Source of the DNA: Apis mellifera
Lineage: Eukaryota; Arthropoda; Insecta; Hymenoptera; Apidae
Reading direction: 5' to 3'
NCBI RefSeq assembly: GCF_003254395.2
Contig: NC_037648.1
Coordinates: 15,494,330 to 15,558,329 of the forward strand
DNA length: 64,000 bases
Positions 41,818 to 54,210 of this stretch are shown here, one piece after another; position 1 is the first letter of the stretch; each line of letters begins with the position of its first letter. Position numbers and translations under genes: made by a program. The notes under the pieces were generated by a model, which did no database searches, was not told the origin of the DNA, and saw only the letters and a program-made list of their open reading frames with translations.

Positions 41818-44800
41818 TTATTGGTGCAGGGTCTCGTCAGTCTCGTCCTGGGATACGATACTGGACCGATTCGACCTAACGTCCAGATCAATGCTGAACG
41901 GCTTCGCCGATAACGGTTGCGCAGCGTTGTTCTCCTCGATGCTCAGGCTATACTCCAACGAGCTGTCACTGAAAGTACAGAAACAAACCTCTACTAATCA
42001 CTAGCGTCCTCGACGATTGTTCTAACCACACCGATTCGACTTTGATCGACAATCGTACCCTGGCGTGTTTACCTGACGATACTGGCACGGTCCAGTGACG
42101 TCGACGTAGGCACCGTACAGTTGTCACCGTTGCAAGCGCGTTCCCCGTTGCTGCTGCACGAGGACGATGCCCTCGTCGCGCTGGCAGCCGCCTCTTTCAT
42201 CGACGCTCGCCGCGACTCTTCGTGGCACTCGCACCTGTTCAAATCGTCATCGTTACTATCTCAATCTTATTTCAATTTTGAGACAAAGCGTACGGCGCAA
42301 AATCGACTCGAGGCCACTCGAGTGAGATCAGAAAAGAATCCTTCAAGCGTACCTGCATTCCTCCGGTTGAACGTAACTGTATCCATCTGATTTCACCTCG
42401 TCTTCGGGCCGAGGGATCGTCTGGATCCTTTTCGGCGCTTTCCTCTTCTCCGGTATCTCCTCGAAATTGATCCAATTGCTCGGCCTGGCCGTGGCCCTCG
42501 GTGGCAGTGGAGGAGGACTCGGCGACTTGCCCGCGGTTTTCCGGCCCCCGTCGGGCACCTTGCCGGCGAACTCCATGAACGTGTTCGCCGCGTGCTTCCT
42601 CGGGCTCTTCAGCTTGAAACTTTCCTCCCTGGGCAGCGATATCTTCATCTTCTCCACTCGACGCTCGTCCAGGGAAGTCTGCATCACGAACTCGTCGAGC
42701 AGCGTCGGGTTTATCGGCGTCGTGGAGCGCGGCCTCTCGATCGGTATAGTCCTGAAAGAGAGATCTCGTTTGATTGATCGTCAGGATGATGGAAAGAAGA
42801 AGTAAGAAGAGAGATGATTTTACCTTACTTCCTGAAGTCGTTGCTTCACGGGCAGGATCGGCACAGCCACGCTTTTCTCCAAGGGGAGGGTGGTCGGGAT
42901 ATAGGGGAGATCCTCCTCGAAACTCTCCTCGTAGAACAGGCCCTTCCTCTCGTCCGGCAGTTCCTCGGCAAGCTTCTCGACCTTGTTCCTGATAAACTCG
43001 ATCTCCGAGTCCCTCTCCGACTCCGAGCTGTTGCGATCCAGGTCGGAGATCACGCTCGGCGTCTTCGCCAGCTCCTGATCCGCGATCTTCAGCGTTCCCT
43101 CGTCCAACAACTCCGCCCTTCTAACCTCCTCCCTTACTTGCCTCGACGAGGGGATCTCCTCGTCCCTTCTCTCCTGCGCCTCTTTGCTCCTCCTCTTCGG
43201 CTTCGTCGTCGCGTCTCTCCTCCCTCCTATCGAGTCTCTGGACGAGCTGCTGGACACCCGGTGCTCCGAGGAAGGTTTCCCCTCCGCGGACGACCTCACC
43301 CCAACCTCCCCTTTCCCGTGGCCGCTCAGCTTCGAGTCCTTGGACGAGCTCCTCGATATCTCGGACTCCTTGGACCCGCTCCGCGGTATCCTCGAGGATA
43401 TCTCGATCAACGCCTCGGTCTTTATCCTCGACGAGGAGGAGGAGGAGGAGGACGGGGGTGGGGGGTAATGCTCGATCGACACCTCGGTCACGATGCTCCC
43501 CGTGCGAGGCTCGGACTCGTACTCGTCCAACAGTTTCGTGGGCGTTTCCAGCGGTATCGAGACGCTCTCCGAGGGGAGTGCCTCCTCGTAGTTCCTGTCG
43601 TCTGCGTGCAAGCTTATGAAGATCGAGTCGTCCTTGCGCCCCCCCTCCTTGTCCGCGTTGAACCGGAACTCGACGTGGCCGATGCTCTCGACCGAGGGGG
43701 GGTTGAGCTCGGCCGAGGTGGAGGCGGAGGTGGTGCAGGAGGCGGCGATCGCCTCGTCGTAACTTTTCTTGCGCTCGCGTTTCTTGAACAAGCTCAGAGT
43801 GGACGAGAACACCCCCTTGTTCCTCGCCTCCTTTCTCAGCCCTTTCTCACCACCCGGGGGGGTGACCCGGTCCCTCGACTTGGACCTGCTGCGCAGACTC
43901 TCGGTCGTGTCCTTGATCTTGGACGTCAAGCTACGGCGGGGCTTGGTGCTGGGCGACGGTGATTCTGGGCTCAACACACTGCTGTCTGTGCGGGCCTTAA
44001 AAGTTGAACACGCGGTGGTCAAGTACATGCACTTCTGTCTGTTCGACATTTCTTCTCTACTAAGCTAGCGGATCTTCTACAAAGAGACAAAGCCGGTGAG
44101 ATACATGGAATGTCGACGTGCCAAGCGTTACTATTATTACATATTCTCTACTATTTCTACAATCATACTTATGGTACATAAATTGAGTAACAATGATTGA
44201 GCAGCGTTCACAGAGAGGTTGGTTGCAAGGAGGATACCTTGAACAGGGAGGTGAAACTGCTCTTTCTCGAAACGGAGGACGGGCTGGGTGTACGGGATCC
44301 CTCTAGGTCGCGCACTTTCTGATGCCTGGCCAACTTTGGGCTGCCGGTCACGCTGCTCGTCGTCGGCGTTGTTTGCACTATCTCCTTGAAGTTCTGCGCC
44401 TTTTTCCTCTTGTCGTTGAAGTCCAGGGTGGCCGGTTTCTGTACCTCTTGCATCTGTTGACTTCTCAGTTGTTGTTGTTGTTGCTCAGTCGTTGTTGTAT
44501 TCTCTTGTCTCTTCACAACTGGCACCTATAATATTAGATGAGGTTAGCAGGGACGGGAAAATATGATGAGAAGAAGGAAAGAACTCGTTACCTGTATATT
44601 GACCTTCTCGAGAAATCTCTTGGTTATTTCCACTTCTCTTTTAAAAATCTCCTTCCTCTCCTCTCGCCCCCGCCTCCTCGGTTTGTCCAACGGATCTGGC
44701 TTCAAATTTCCATCCACCATCGACACCTTTATGCTCTCAGGGATTAACGCTTTCGTGGTGTCCGCCTCCCGTTTCAACAGGATCTTCTCCAGGTCGTCCG

Positions 44801-44969
44801 TCTCCGGCTTCGACGGTTCTATCAGGTTATCGGCCAATGTCGGCTTGCTCCCGCAGAACGACGTTTCCAGCAGGCATTTGTGCGGGCTCGGTGACCTGGA
44901 GACGAATAACGAGTTTAATTAAATTGAAACATTTCAAAAATTCCTACTTAATAATAATATGTATATAGG

Positions 44970-45005
<36 letters not shown>

Positions 45006-45046
45006 CCTATATAAAAATTCCTAACCTCACTTTCTTAACCTATATT

Positions 45047-45107
<61 letters not shown>

Positions 45108-45140
45108 CCTATATAAAAATTCCTAACCTCACTTTCTTAA

Positions 45141-45174
<34 letters not shown>

Positions 45175-48100
45175 TTAAGAAACTGAGGTTAGGAATATAT
45201 ATATATATATATATATAGGTTAAGAAAGTGAGGTTAGGAATTTTATTCCTAATAAAATATATATATATTCCTATATATTCCTATATATATATATATATAG
45301 GTTAAGAAAGTGAGGTTAGGAATTTTTGGAACACTCTGTATACATTTGATTCTGGAACGGAATTACCTGGACGACGTGGCCGACACGACGGAGAGCTTGC
45401 CGGACGCCCCCGAACCTTGGCTACCAACCGAGGAGAGCCTGGACGTTCTGCCGCTGATGTTCAGCAGGACAATCTCTGAACAATTGCTGTCCTTGCGCTC
45501 CCTGTCCAATTGTTTGCCGCTGTAGTCGGACAGAGAACCATCCTCCTTCCGCCTTTTGGCCAATTTCTTCGATTCCCTCTTCAGATCTTGCTCGTGAATC
45601 GGATCTTGCAGGTCGAGCTCCTCCGTCGACGATCTCAGATCCTGGGCGTCCTCTTTGTAGCCCAGAGTCAGCTTGCATCCGGGTGGAGGTTCCCCGCCTG
45701 ACAAATTCGTTTTAAATTTATTGTTATTAATCAATTCGTGTCGAGAAGGATCGATAAGTTCTAAATTCTAATACACGAAGAAGAATTTCTATCCCATTTT
45801 CCTTTCTAACAGGACTACGGATATAGGTTAACCTCTTCGGGTAAGTTGTTAAGAATATATGTATATATATATGTATGTATAAAAGTGATGAAAGTAAAGT
45901 AAAATATTGTTTGTTTTTATTATTAATAAGATTAAGCGAAAAGGGAAGACGAGTCTTTTTCTTTTGTTCTTAGAACGATTTCAATTTGAAACATTAAGGG
46001 TATACACATGTGTCAGCGCTCCCAAAGAGGTTATGAAGGCGAAATTCTAGTTACGGATACGCTACCTACTTTTTACTTTCAAACGAAAACTCAACGATAT
46101 ATAAAATCTTCGTCTCTACGTTCATCCTGGTACTGTTTAATTGGCAAACTTCGAAAGTAATAAAAACGTCGAATCGTTGGACTGGCGTAAGGCATTCATC
46201 TCGTTTTTTTTTCCACGTCAATTGAAATTTACGATAATGTATATTTAAAAAAGAAAAATACGAGGCAGCTTCGTTCTCGTGATAAAGTCTGTTCACGAAT
46301 AAAAGAAAAAAATTATTTCTGAAAATGTTGTTCTTCTTTGATGCATCTTTGATATCGTGTTCAAACATCGAACAAATTTATACCACGATGCATAACGATC
46401 TTTCAAATTATTTTCTTGTATTAATTCTTTCCCTCGTCAAATATTTGCCCAATTAACGCACATAATTAACAAATCATTTCTAAATTTCAGCAGCTATTAT
46501 CTTTTTGCACAAGCATCGCAGTTCATATAACCTAAAAATTATTGGCATGCGATAATAAATGCGAATCAAATGAAACTTCCATCGAACGATAACTTTGAAA
46601 CAGATCTCGAAATCCATATTAACGTGTAAAAATGCGTAAAACGTTGACTCGAATCTAAAAGTCGATAAATTGTAAAAAGATCGAATCCGATCAACTCGTT
46701 ATCGCGTTACGGATCAGCGAGAAAAATGCAACGAGCGACGAAAAAAAAGGGAGGAGAAGATTCACGAGGCAATCGAGAATCACGTCGCTTTTCGAATCGA
46801 GTATGCTCGCGACAAAGGCCCCCTCGAATATAGGACAAACTTGCAGTGGAGACCTCTCCGTAATGTATATGCGTATTAATTCGTGGCGCGCGAGCAGAAA
46901 CATGGCTCGCGTTATCTCTCGAGGGAGCATTTAGAAACAACACGGTGAACAACACATCGTATTCTGTTCTCTTCTCGGATCGATCGTGACCCAGCCTCGT
47001 GGTAACCTTCTTCTTCTGTGCCAGTCCAGGAGAATCGTCCACGAATCGATACGAGTCACATGTATGATCTTTTCACGATTCGATGATATTTCTAATGGAT
47101 TCGGGCTACCGTAAACTAATCGCTACACCGAAACAGGAGGATCGTCGTTTCTCGAAACGATTCGAGTGACATCTACGATTCGATGATATTCTAACGGATT
47201 CGAGCTACAGTAAACTACATCGAGATAGAGTCTAGGAGAATCGTTTTTCGAATCGATACGAGTCACATCCACGATTCCATCATATTTCTAATGTAAGTTA
47301 AATTAATCGTTATATCGAAAGAGAATCGAGGAAAATCGATACGATCTTCTCAGAATTCGATTATATTTCGCTATAAACTGTATATAGAGAATCGTTTCGT
47401 TTCTCGAATCGATACGAGTCTATGATCTTTCTACAATTCAACGATATTTCTAATTTAAACTACTGTGAACTAAAATCGAAAGAAAGGAAAGGTTTAGGTT
47501 TTGCTACTCAACACGAAACACGCATGATCGATATTTTAATCCATCTTCTATGCTACATCCTAGAATTTGTTTGAATGTGATCAAAGTTGTACGCTTACGA
47601 TAGATTCCATCAAATGCACACGTGTGTAGAGGTTTGCTACAGCTGCGTACTCTCTGTTCTTTTAACTCGAAAGGTAAATTATACGCGGAAAAGTAAACTA
47701 GGGAACGTCTCCACTCAACTATGAAATCGAAGAGAGTACGCGTTTTGATGGATTATTTCCTTTTTAACTCCGCCGGAAAAGAAAAGGAGAAGAAAATATT
47801 GGCAAAAAGTATTTCTTTAAGATAGAATAACTTTCTTAAAATTCAATTGATCAAACGACTCGAGTTTTCTTTTTGAAAACTTGGAAGGATTACTTTACCA
47901 GATAGACGAAAAAAAATAAACACAAACCTTTTTACAAACTTTTCTTTTATCCTGAAAAATTAAACGACACGTTTTGTCACGATTTATGTCACTCGTATGC
48001 ACACTGAAAATTTCATCGAAATCGATACAGAAATATGCGATAGGCATCAAAGTATATAAAAAATATATTAATTTCTACATACGATGGAGAATACTTTCTG

Positions 48101-49716
48101 CCAAATGGTTGTGTTATAAGAGCACGTTTGTCACATCGACGAGGTGTTTGAAAATTTGCGACGCGACAGAGATAGAAACTGCAAGAACTAACGAAACACT
48201 ATCCGGCGATATAATTGGATCTCGTCATACGTTTCTCGCGACCGTGGAAAATTCAATTTCCCTTCGCAGAAACGATTTAACTTCCAATTTCCCTCCCACG
48301 TGGAAACTTCTTCTTTCTTCCCCGCGGTGTCTCTCGTAACACGGGGGCTCTGAGCCGGTGGATGAGTCAGATCCAATTGTTAATTCGAAACTCAAATAAC
48401 CCTAACTCGTTGGCAATGAGTCACTCGCGATATTATCGTTCCCGTGCTTCGTTAGGGGGTGGAAACTCGAGGATGTCGTGCTATTCACGTGACCCCGTCC
48501 ATCTTTACAATAGCGCGCGGATATTGGTCGTTTCAGAAACTTGACGCGATGGCGCTGAGATACGTGTGAAAAGGATAAATCGAATACCGATACGGTTCCA
48601 AGTTTCGCGCCAATTTTCTTGCACGACGTTACCGACAAACAACCAAACTGTATAAAATAGCGAATAATAAAATAAAATGTTCATCCGCATAGAAAAATAT
48701 ACAAAGTTTCTCTGATAAATTAATATACTGGTATGCTAGACTATATAGCGAAGTAGAATAAAGTTTCACGAATAATTTATCTCTCAAAGAATAATTATAT
48801 AGTGGTCGTATCAACTATACGAATACATTATTATTCGAGCGTTTTAAATATCAATATTTATAATTTACGAAAACAGGTTGAAAAGTTAAATTAGTTAAAA
48901 CATCGAATAAAATTACGTCTCTCTCGTCGTATATTCGAATGATGAAATTTATTCGATAAATCATCTCCGCGATATTAACTCCCCACCCACGATTTCGATG
49001 CCACAATCGAACACCACGCAAACGCGTCTCTCTCGCATTTCGTTAACCGTTTCTTCTATAGAAAACGACACGCACGAACGCAGGAAGAAAAAGGAGAAAC
49101 GACGTGACGAGGTTTTGACGCGGTTCAGAAGAATACCTGCGAGGAGTTCCCTCTCGGGCGTGGAATCCCTGGAGTTACTGTCCTCATGGTGGGAGGAACT
49201 GCTCGCCCTGCTGATGTCAATTCTCGGCGTGCTGGGTGTCTTAAGCGAACTACCAGGCGTTGCCGGCGTGGTGACCTCGACGATGCCTGGCATTCGCGCA
49301 GCCGGTTCCCCCTGCATTCAAATTCGTAAGGCTGGTTTTGTCGTGTCGAGTCACAGTCACTGGGGTGTGATGGTTGATTGGTTGGTTGGTTGGTTGGTTG
49401 GTTGGTTGATTGGTTGGTTCGTGACGGACAACGCACACACAGGTGTCGCCCCGTCCCGGGGACACGCGGAGTTTTTCGACTTTTGGAAGGGGGAACGCGC
49501 GTGATCTTGGACGATCTTACGCGCACACTTCCGTCCCGCTCGGACACAGCCGACTTAGAAGTGAGGAGGCTCGGGGAGGACACAGGGAAGGACTCACGTT
49601 TTCCACCTCGTCGGACAGGTCTTCGAAGGATGCTATCGGCGCTGGTCCAAGCTTCCTCTGATGAACGCTCGGTATTCCTGACGCCATATTTTTCGATAGC
49701 TCAGCCCTCGATGATG
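41818..49716 (-). CDS. Large Ser/Arg/Pro-rich disordered protein (~1023 aa), 9 exons, function unknown
   Basis: Minus-strand exons 49716-49598 (ATG at 49,687), 49311-49137, 45697-45367, 44895-44592, 44525-44238, 43995-42824, 42751-42353, 42234-42073 and 41968-41818 join with consistent phases. They total 1024 codons including TAA. Landmarks: MASGIPSVHQRKLGPAPIAS start; TPATPGSSLKTPSTPRIDIS; SGRTSRLSSVGSQGSGASGK; SPSPHKCLLETSFCGSKP; a Gln-rich patch; SRSKSRDR; poly-Ser; SPPPLPPR; a Cys cluster (EECRCECHEES; CNGDNC); and the end DETDETLHQ. No enzyme fold, zinc finger or membrane segment is visible, so a phospho-regulated scaffold or cytoskeletal role is a guess only. Codons end mostly in G/C, unlike the AT-ended codons of the left-half genes. 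The frame stays open upstream of the ATG to the acceptor at 49,717, so coding may start in a further exon. Confidence 0.72.
44955..45330. repeat. Two-orientation 25-base minisatellite embedded in TA tracts
   Basis: Five copies of one 25-base core (GGTTAAGAAAGTGAGGTTAG plus GAATT) lie in an intron of the large minus-strand gene. Two are in reverse orientation (45,016-45,040; 45,118-45,142). Three are forward (about 45,173-45,197 with one mismatch; 45,218-45,242; 45,300-45,324). Pure TA tracts of up to about 50 bases separate them, so the array can fold into large cruciforms. Confidence 0.95.
45698..49136 (-). other. 3.4 kb intron of the large disordered-protein gene
   Basis: No coding exon recognised. 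It includes a degenerate tandem array (47,028-47,480, listed separately) and otherwise TCGA-rich unique-looking sequence. The patch 46,690-47,040 is GC-richer than the rest. Confidence 0.5.
47028..47480. repeat. Degenerate ~100-base tandem array, 4-5 units
   Basis: Units start near 47,028, 47,136, 47,235, 47,325 and 47,386. Each contains GAGAATCGT-like, CGAATCGATACGAGTCACAT-like, GATTCGATGATATTTCTAAT-like and CTACxGTAAACTA-like blocks in the same order. Copies have diverged by substitutions and indels. Confidence 0.75.
49376..49421. repeat. (TTGG)n tetranucleotide repeat
   Basis: About eleven TGGT units with two TTGATTGG variants, in the intron between the first two coding exons of the large minus-strand gene. 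The PTNQ-type open frames over it are artefacts. Confidence 0.9.
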
Positions 49717-52700
49717 CTGCAAAAATAACGATCCTTTATTTCCAATCCTCAATCTCTCCTCCTTCTCCTTCCCGCTAAAAAAACTCTTGGAAAACACAGT
49801 AATGCAAAAATAAGTGAACGAGTTTACTCTTCTCGCGATATCGTTTAAGAAAATCGAGAGTGTGTTTGAGAGGCGTCGATTCAATCTCGCGTTTTAAAAC
49901 GGACGGATCTATCGCCGGGGAAGTTGCGATTGCGAATCACGGCCGGTGTCGAAGACGCTAATCAGCGTTTAAGCGAAGGACGTATCGATTAACCGGCGCT
50001 CACGTGGTGCAGGATGTGCCGACATTGAGGGCCACTTGTCATACGCGATCGGGCGTGCTCGACCGCGTCGCGCCACCAATTTTCCATCGAATTCTTTTCT
50101 CTCCGTGTTTCTCGCCACGGCCTTATTACCCCGTATCCTCGTTTCGCTTCTAGCCTCGTAAAACAATTCGTCCTTCGAATATTCGCGCGGTATTATAATT
50201 TCAAATTAAACGGGTATATTTTACGATGCGCTGTAAATTTTTTTCGAATATGAAAAATGAAAAAGATTTTATTTTGATTTCGATACGCATTTATTTACAT
50301 ATATTCTTAAATATTTTGTATTTATGAATTTTGAAATGTGAGAAATGAGGAAGAATTTTTCAGAAATTTTCTCGATTTCGAAAAGTGTGGAATGGAATCT
50401 ACGAACAAAGTTTTCATTATCCGAGTGTCAACAAGTTGCAAACCGCGAAAATTGACGCGAATCACGCACTCGTAACTCGGTCGTCCAATTTTACTTAACG
50501 GCGCGTTTAGTCTATTCGATCCTTTGTTTCGTTCGATTCGAGGACACGATGATATCCTTGATATTCGCGAAGGCGAAGACTGGCGTGTCTCTTTGAAATG
50601 AAGTGCGAGGGTGGGATTGAGCGAGGTTGTCGGTCAAAGGAAAAAACATTGTAAAAAAAAAAGAAAATATTCGAAACCTTGAGAATTAATTTATCGAGTC
50701 GTTCTATCGTCAACCAATTGACACGAATTAAATTTTGAAAGAAAGATCGGCGCACGATTGGCTCTCCGTATTATTACGATATATCGTTAAATAAATTCCA
50801 TTAACGGAAAAATATAATAGACTCGGGAAGAAAATATTTGTAAAAAATCGATAACCACGATTTTCGACATTTTTCTACGTGTTTTATAAATTTTCGAAGT
50901 CATTGAAGCGAGAAAAAATGAAAAAGATACAGTAAATTTAAAAATTCGAAATTTATTATTTTCGTTAAATAATAAAATTGTGCGCAGAATTAACAAAAAA
51001 AAAAAAAAAAAAAGAATCTCTTTCCGCGCGCGATTCAATCTTCGAATTATTATCGAAGGAATAAAAATACGCTGCACGTAACGTAAGTTTGGAATAAAAC
51101 GAATGTTTTCCTCTGAAGGTGACTCTAGTTGAAAACATTGAGCAGGGCAAAGTGTCTATCGGTCGTTTCGATGGGGCGTTCTGGGAAACGAGTTAATCCG
51201 TTAAAAAACTTAGTTCAAGCTCGCCGTTGCTTCGTAAGGAAGAGAGAAGAAAAGAAAGAGTAAGTAAGAAAGGTCGTTGATACGCTGAGCCAATTAGCAA
51301 CCGAGTCTCGAGGGTCTCATGCTTGAAACGTGTTAAATACACGCTACGCGCGCACACATACGCCTCGAACAATCTAATTGTAAGTTCTCCATGGATGACG
51401 AATATTATCGATTGAGAGGCAATCGAGGGAACGGTGAATTGGCGCGAAGAATGGTGAAAATCTTCGTTCCACGATTTTCAATCCGCGAAGTTCGGTAAAG
51501 TAATTATACACTCGTCGAAACGTATTCCTTTCGAGAGATTTTTGTTCGATGATGAATTTTTTCGTTTTTCGATCTTCCGAATGAATCGTTCGAGAGGAAA
51601 GGAAAAAGGGAGAAAAGCAAGAACTAAAAATTTTTTCACGAATATTTCTATAACTTTATCCAATTAAATCCATTGTTTCTTTCTAAATGAAAATTTTCGC
51701 AATATATTATAAAAGTTTGTCATCTCGATTCATAAAATCTTCCTTGTCTCGTTCCAATTTAACGAGACAATCGTTAGTGAGGAATAGTTCGAATAAACGA
51801 AGATTCTCTGATGAATGAGCCTCTTTTTTTTCCCATCGAGAATTTTCTCGAGGAGTCTCTCGTCTTCGATCGAAAGCGATCGGATCGATTACCGACGGAG
51901 CCGAAAAATTGGGGGCAAAGGGATTGGAAGAAATAAGGAAGATAGTCGCGATTCTTTGTAATAATATCTATAAAGTTGGGGAATTTGGCCTGAAGCCGAG
52001 CGAAGCTACGATAGAATTCGCCTGTCCACTTCCCCAAACTTTTCTCTCTGCTCGCCAATGAATTATACAGATTCTTATACAGATTCGATTTATCACGCTA
52101 TTCTCGAACGAACGGGAGAGTTTCGAACGCGGTCAAAATGATTCGTAAATCGATCGATAAAAAAGATCTGAAACTTAGATTTAAATTTCGAATAGAATTT
52201 CTTTCTATTCGAATCGCTAACCACTTTTTCGTTGTTACAATTTTCTTTCTTTCCAACTTACCACTTTGCACCAATCTAACCTCTCTCTTTCTCGAACGCG
52301 ATTTCGACACGCTCCGTTTGACACGTGGACGACGACGGTCACCGACACGCCGCACACAACGAATCGATGCTCGGCCATGTTTGCGGATCGCCTGTTCTTT
52401 CCATCGACGAAGTTCAAAGGGATTACCTCAACGCTGTGCACCCTCCTCTTTCGGTTACATTTGTCTAGACCCGGTTAAACTCGTCCTTTGTGTCTTGCCT
52501 ATTTTGTTTTTCTTTTTCGCTACGACACGAAACAATTAATCCAACGATTAATCGATACATTACATTACATTTGTATATATCCTTGTGTGTGTCTCGTCTA
52601 TTTTATTTTTCATCTTCCTTTTCCTTTTATTTCGTACGACGCGAAACAATTAATCCAACCATCAATCGATACACATACAGCAGCACACACAAGCTTATCT

Positions 52701-52775
52701 CATGTTCCTTACTAGGTTCTTAACCCGTGAATAAGTGGAGAAAGGGTATGGACCCTTAAATCTACTGGATCGAGA
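49717..52775. other. Noncoding sequence upstream of the large minus-strand gene
   Basis: No reliable exon. It probably represents the first intron(s) or promoter of the minus-strand gene. A GC-richer patch with CGCACACAACG and short CpG clusters at 52,290-52,450 could be regulatory. The A-run at 50,996-51,013 is simple sequence. Confidence 0.4.
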
Positions 52776-53132
52776 ATGACCCAGACAACTGTGAGCGTTA
52801 CAGAGGAGTATGGAACCGTGCCAATAAACTATCTATCTTATGAGGAAGAGGAAGAAAGGGGAGCCAAGAGGGTCCAATGGTTATTCATCTTCCAGTTTTG
52901 GAAAGTGGAAGGCATCGACACCGATATCGCACCGATTATTCCTTGGTATAATTCTATAGGAAGGGAGTGGGAGAGGGATGGAGTGAGAGATTGGGTGGAG
53001 TGGGAGGGAAGGCTAGACGACTCTATTCTCGGATCGACGGGCATCGTTGTGCAGTTCCAGCAGAGGCCGTGGAGGCCCTGGCTGCGGAGAAAATCGGAAA
53101 ACAGGCGAGCTGCTCTCGAAGCGAAAGCATAA
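52776..53132 (+). CDS. Possible orphan ORF, 118 residues
   Basis: A single open frame, MTQTTVSVTEEYGTVPINYL..., running to ...RRALEAKA. It is rich in Glu, Arg and Trp (nine Trp) and has no known domain. It stands in otherwise noncoding DNA and is immediately followed by a simple TA repeat and the tandem duplication at 53.2 kb. Purine-rich sequence (GGAAGAGGAAGAAAGGGGAG) may hold the frame open by chance. No splice context or homology supports it, so it is listed as a weak candidate only. Confidence 0.2.
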   Translation: MTQTTVSVTEEYGTVPINYLSYEEEEERGAKRVQWLFIFQFWKVEGIDTDIAPIIPWYNSIGREWERDGVRDWVEWEGRLDDSILGSTGIVVQFQQRPWRPWLRRKSENRRAALEAKA

Positions 53133-53220
53133 CGCCGTTATAAATAGAAGAGCCTTGTTAGCGGTTACACGACGTTAGAGAACGTGTATATATATATATA
53201 TGTGTACACAGGGTGATTCA

Positions 53221-54210
53221 TAACTGGTTACTGTTCACTAGTGAAAAGAAGTCTTATGAAAGAAATTGATTGGTTGGTTAATTTGGAAGGAACCGCCTAT
53301 TTTCACAAGCATTTTTGTTTGTAGCATGGTTTTTATTATACATGGTATTTGTTATACATACTAATACTTATTTCTCATCAATAAATGTAGGTTAATTATG
53401 ATTTGTAATATAATTTAATTTATAAATGTAATTTTCTATTTGAATAGTTAAAATAATAATTGTATCTATATATTGATATGTGTCGAAATAATTAAATAAT
53501 TAAATTTCGATTATCTTTATATAAATTCGTAAATGAAAATAACTTGTATGATTTTTAATACTCAAATTATAGCTCTTATTTTATTATATAGTTGTGGTCA
53601 AGGATTGTCAACAAAACGTCTGAAATAAAGATAAGCGGTCCTAGCGAAGGAGTCCTCTTGCCCCTGTGCCGTCTTGCGAGACTTTTTTCTAGCAGTGAAC
53701 AGTATACTGTTGGAAAGAAGTATCGCAGAAGGAATCTGATTGGTTAATTTGAAACGAAACGTCTATTTTTCACACACATCTTTCTACCATGGTATTTGTC
53801 ACATATACTAATACAAAACGACCGATCTATTTATCTAAACCTCGATATATTAGCGTAGCATAGAATCCAAAGAATTCTAATTTCTTATTTCTCATCAATA
53901 TACGTAAGCTGATTTATAAGGATAATTTAATTTATAAATTTATTAATTTTGTAATCGAATAATTAAGATAATAATTGTACATATACGAATATATATCGAT
54001 ATGTATATATATTGGAAATAATTAATAATTTTAAAAATATTTCAGTCTTGATGATTATTTTTACGATTTTAAATATTCAAATTATAGTTCTACTACCAAA
54101 TAATGTACGATGCCAGGATTGTCAACAAAGGTGAAGTGGAGATACACGGTCCTAGCGAAGGACTCTTCTTGCCCGTCCTGCGAGCTTCTTTCCAGCGGTG
54201 AATAGTATAT
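53221..54210. repeat. ~0.5 kb direct tandem duplication, two diverged copies
   Basis: Copy 1 (about 53,221-53,700) and copy 2 (about 53,690-54,210) share ordered blocks: GAAAGAAGT; GATTGGTTAATTTG; CATGGTATTTGT; CTAATAC; TTATTTCTCATCAATA; ATTTAATTTATAAAT; ATAATAATTGTA; CAAATTATAG; GGATTGTCAACAAA; GCGGTCCTAGCGAAGGA versus ACGGTCCTAGCGAAGGA; and CTTGCCC. The left end has CACAGGGTGATTCATAACTG, a motif style common at insect repeat ends. No coding capacity is visible. Confidence 0.8.

Noticed and set aside
42814..43962. 382-residue plus-strand open frame
   Set aside because: It is antisense to the longest exon of the minus-strand gene, which is supported by splice phases on both sides. GC-rich, G/C-ending codons leave the opposite strand free of stops.
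43860..43995. Possible RS-domain splicing factor from SRSKSRDR
   Set aside because: Only a short RS patch is present in a 1000-residue disordered protein, with no RNA-recognition motif, so the name is not justified.
49125..49583. Minus-strand frame with repeated PTNQ units
   Set aside because: It is the TTGG repeat read in frame; the true coding exon ends at 49,311 at a good acceptor.
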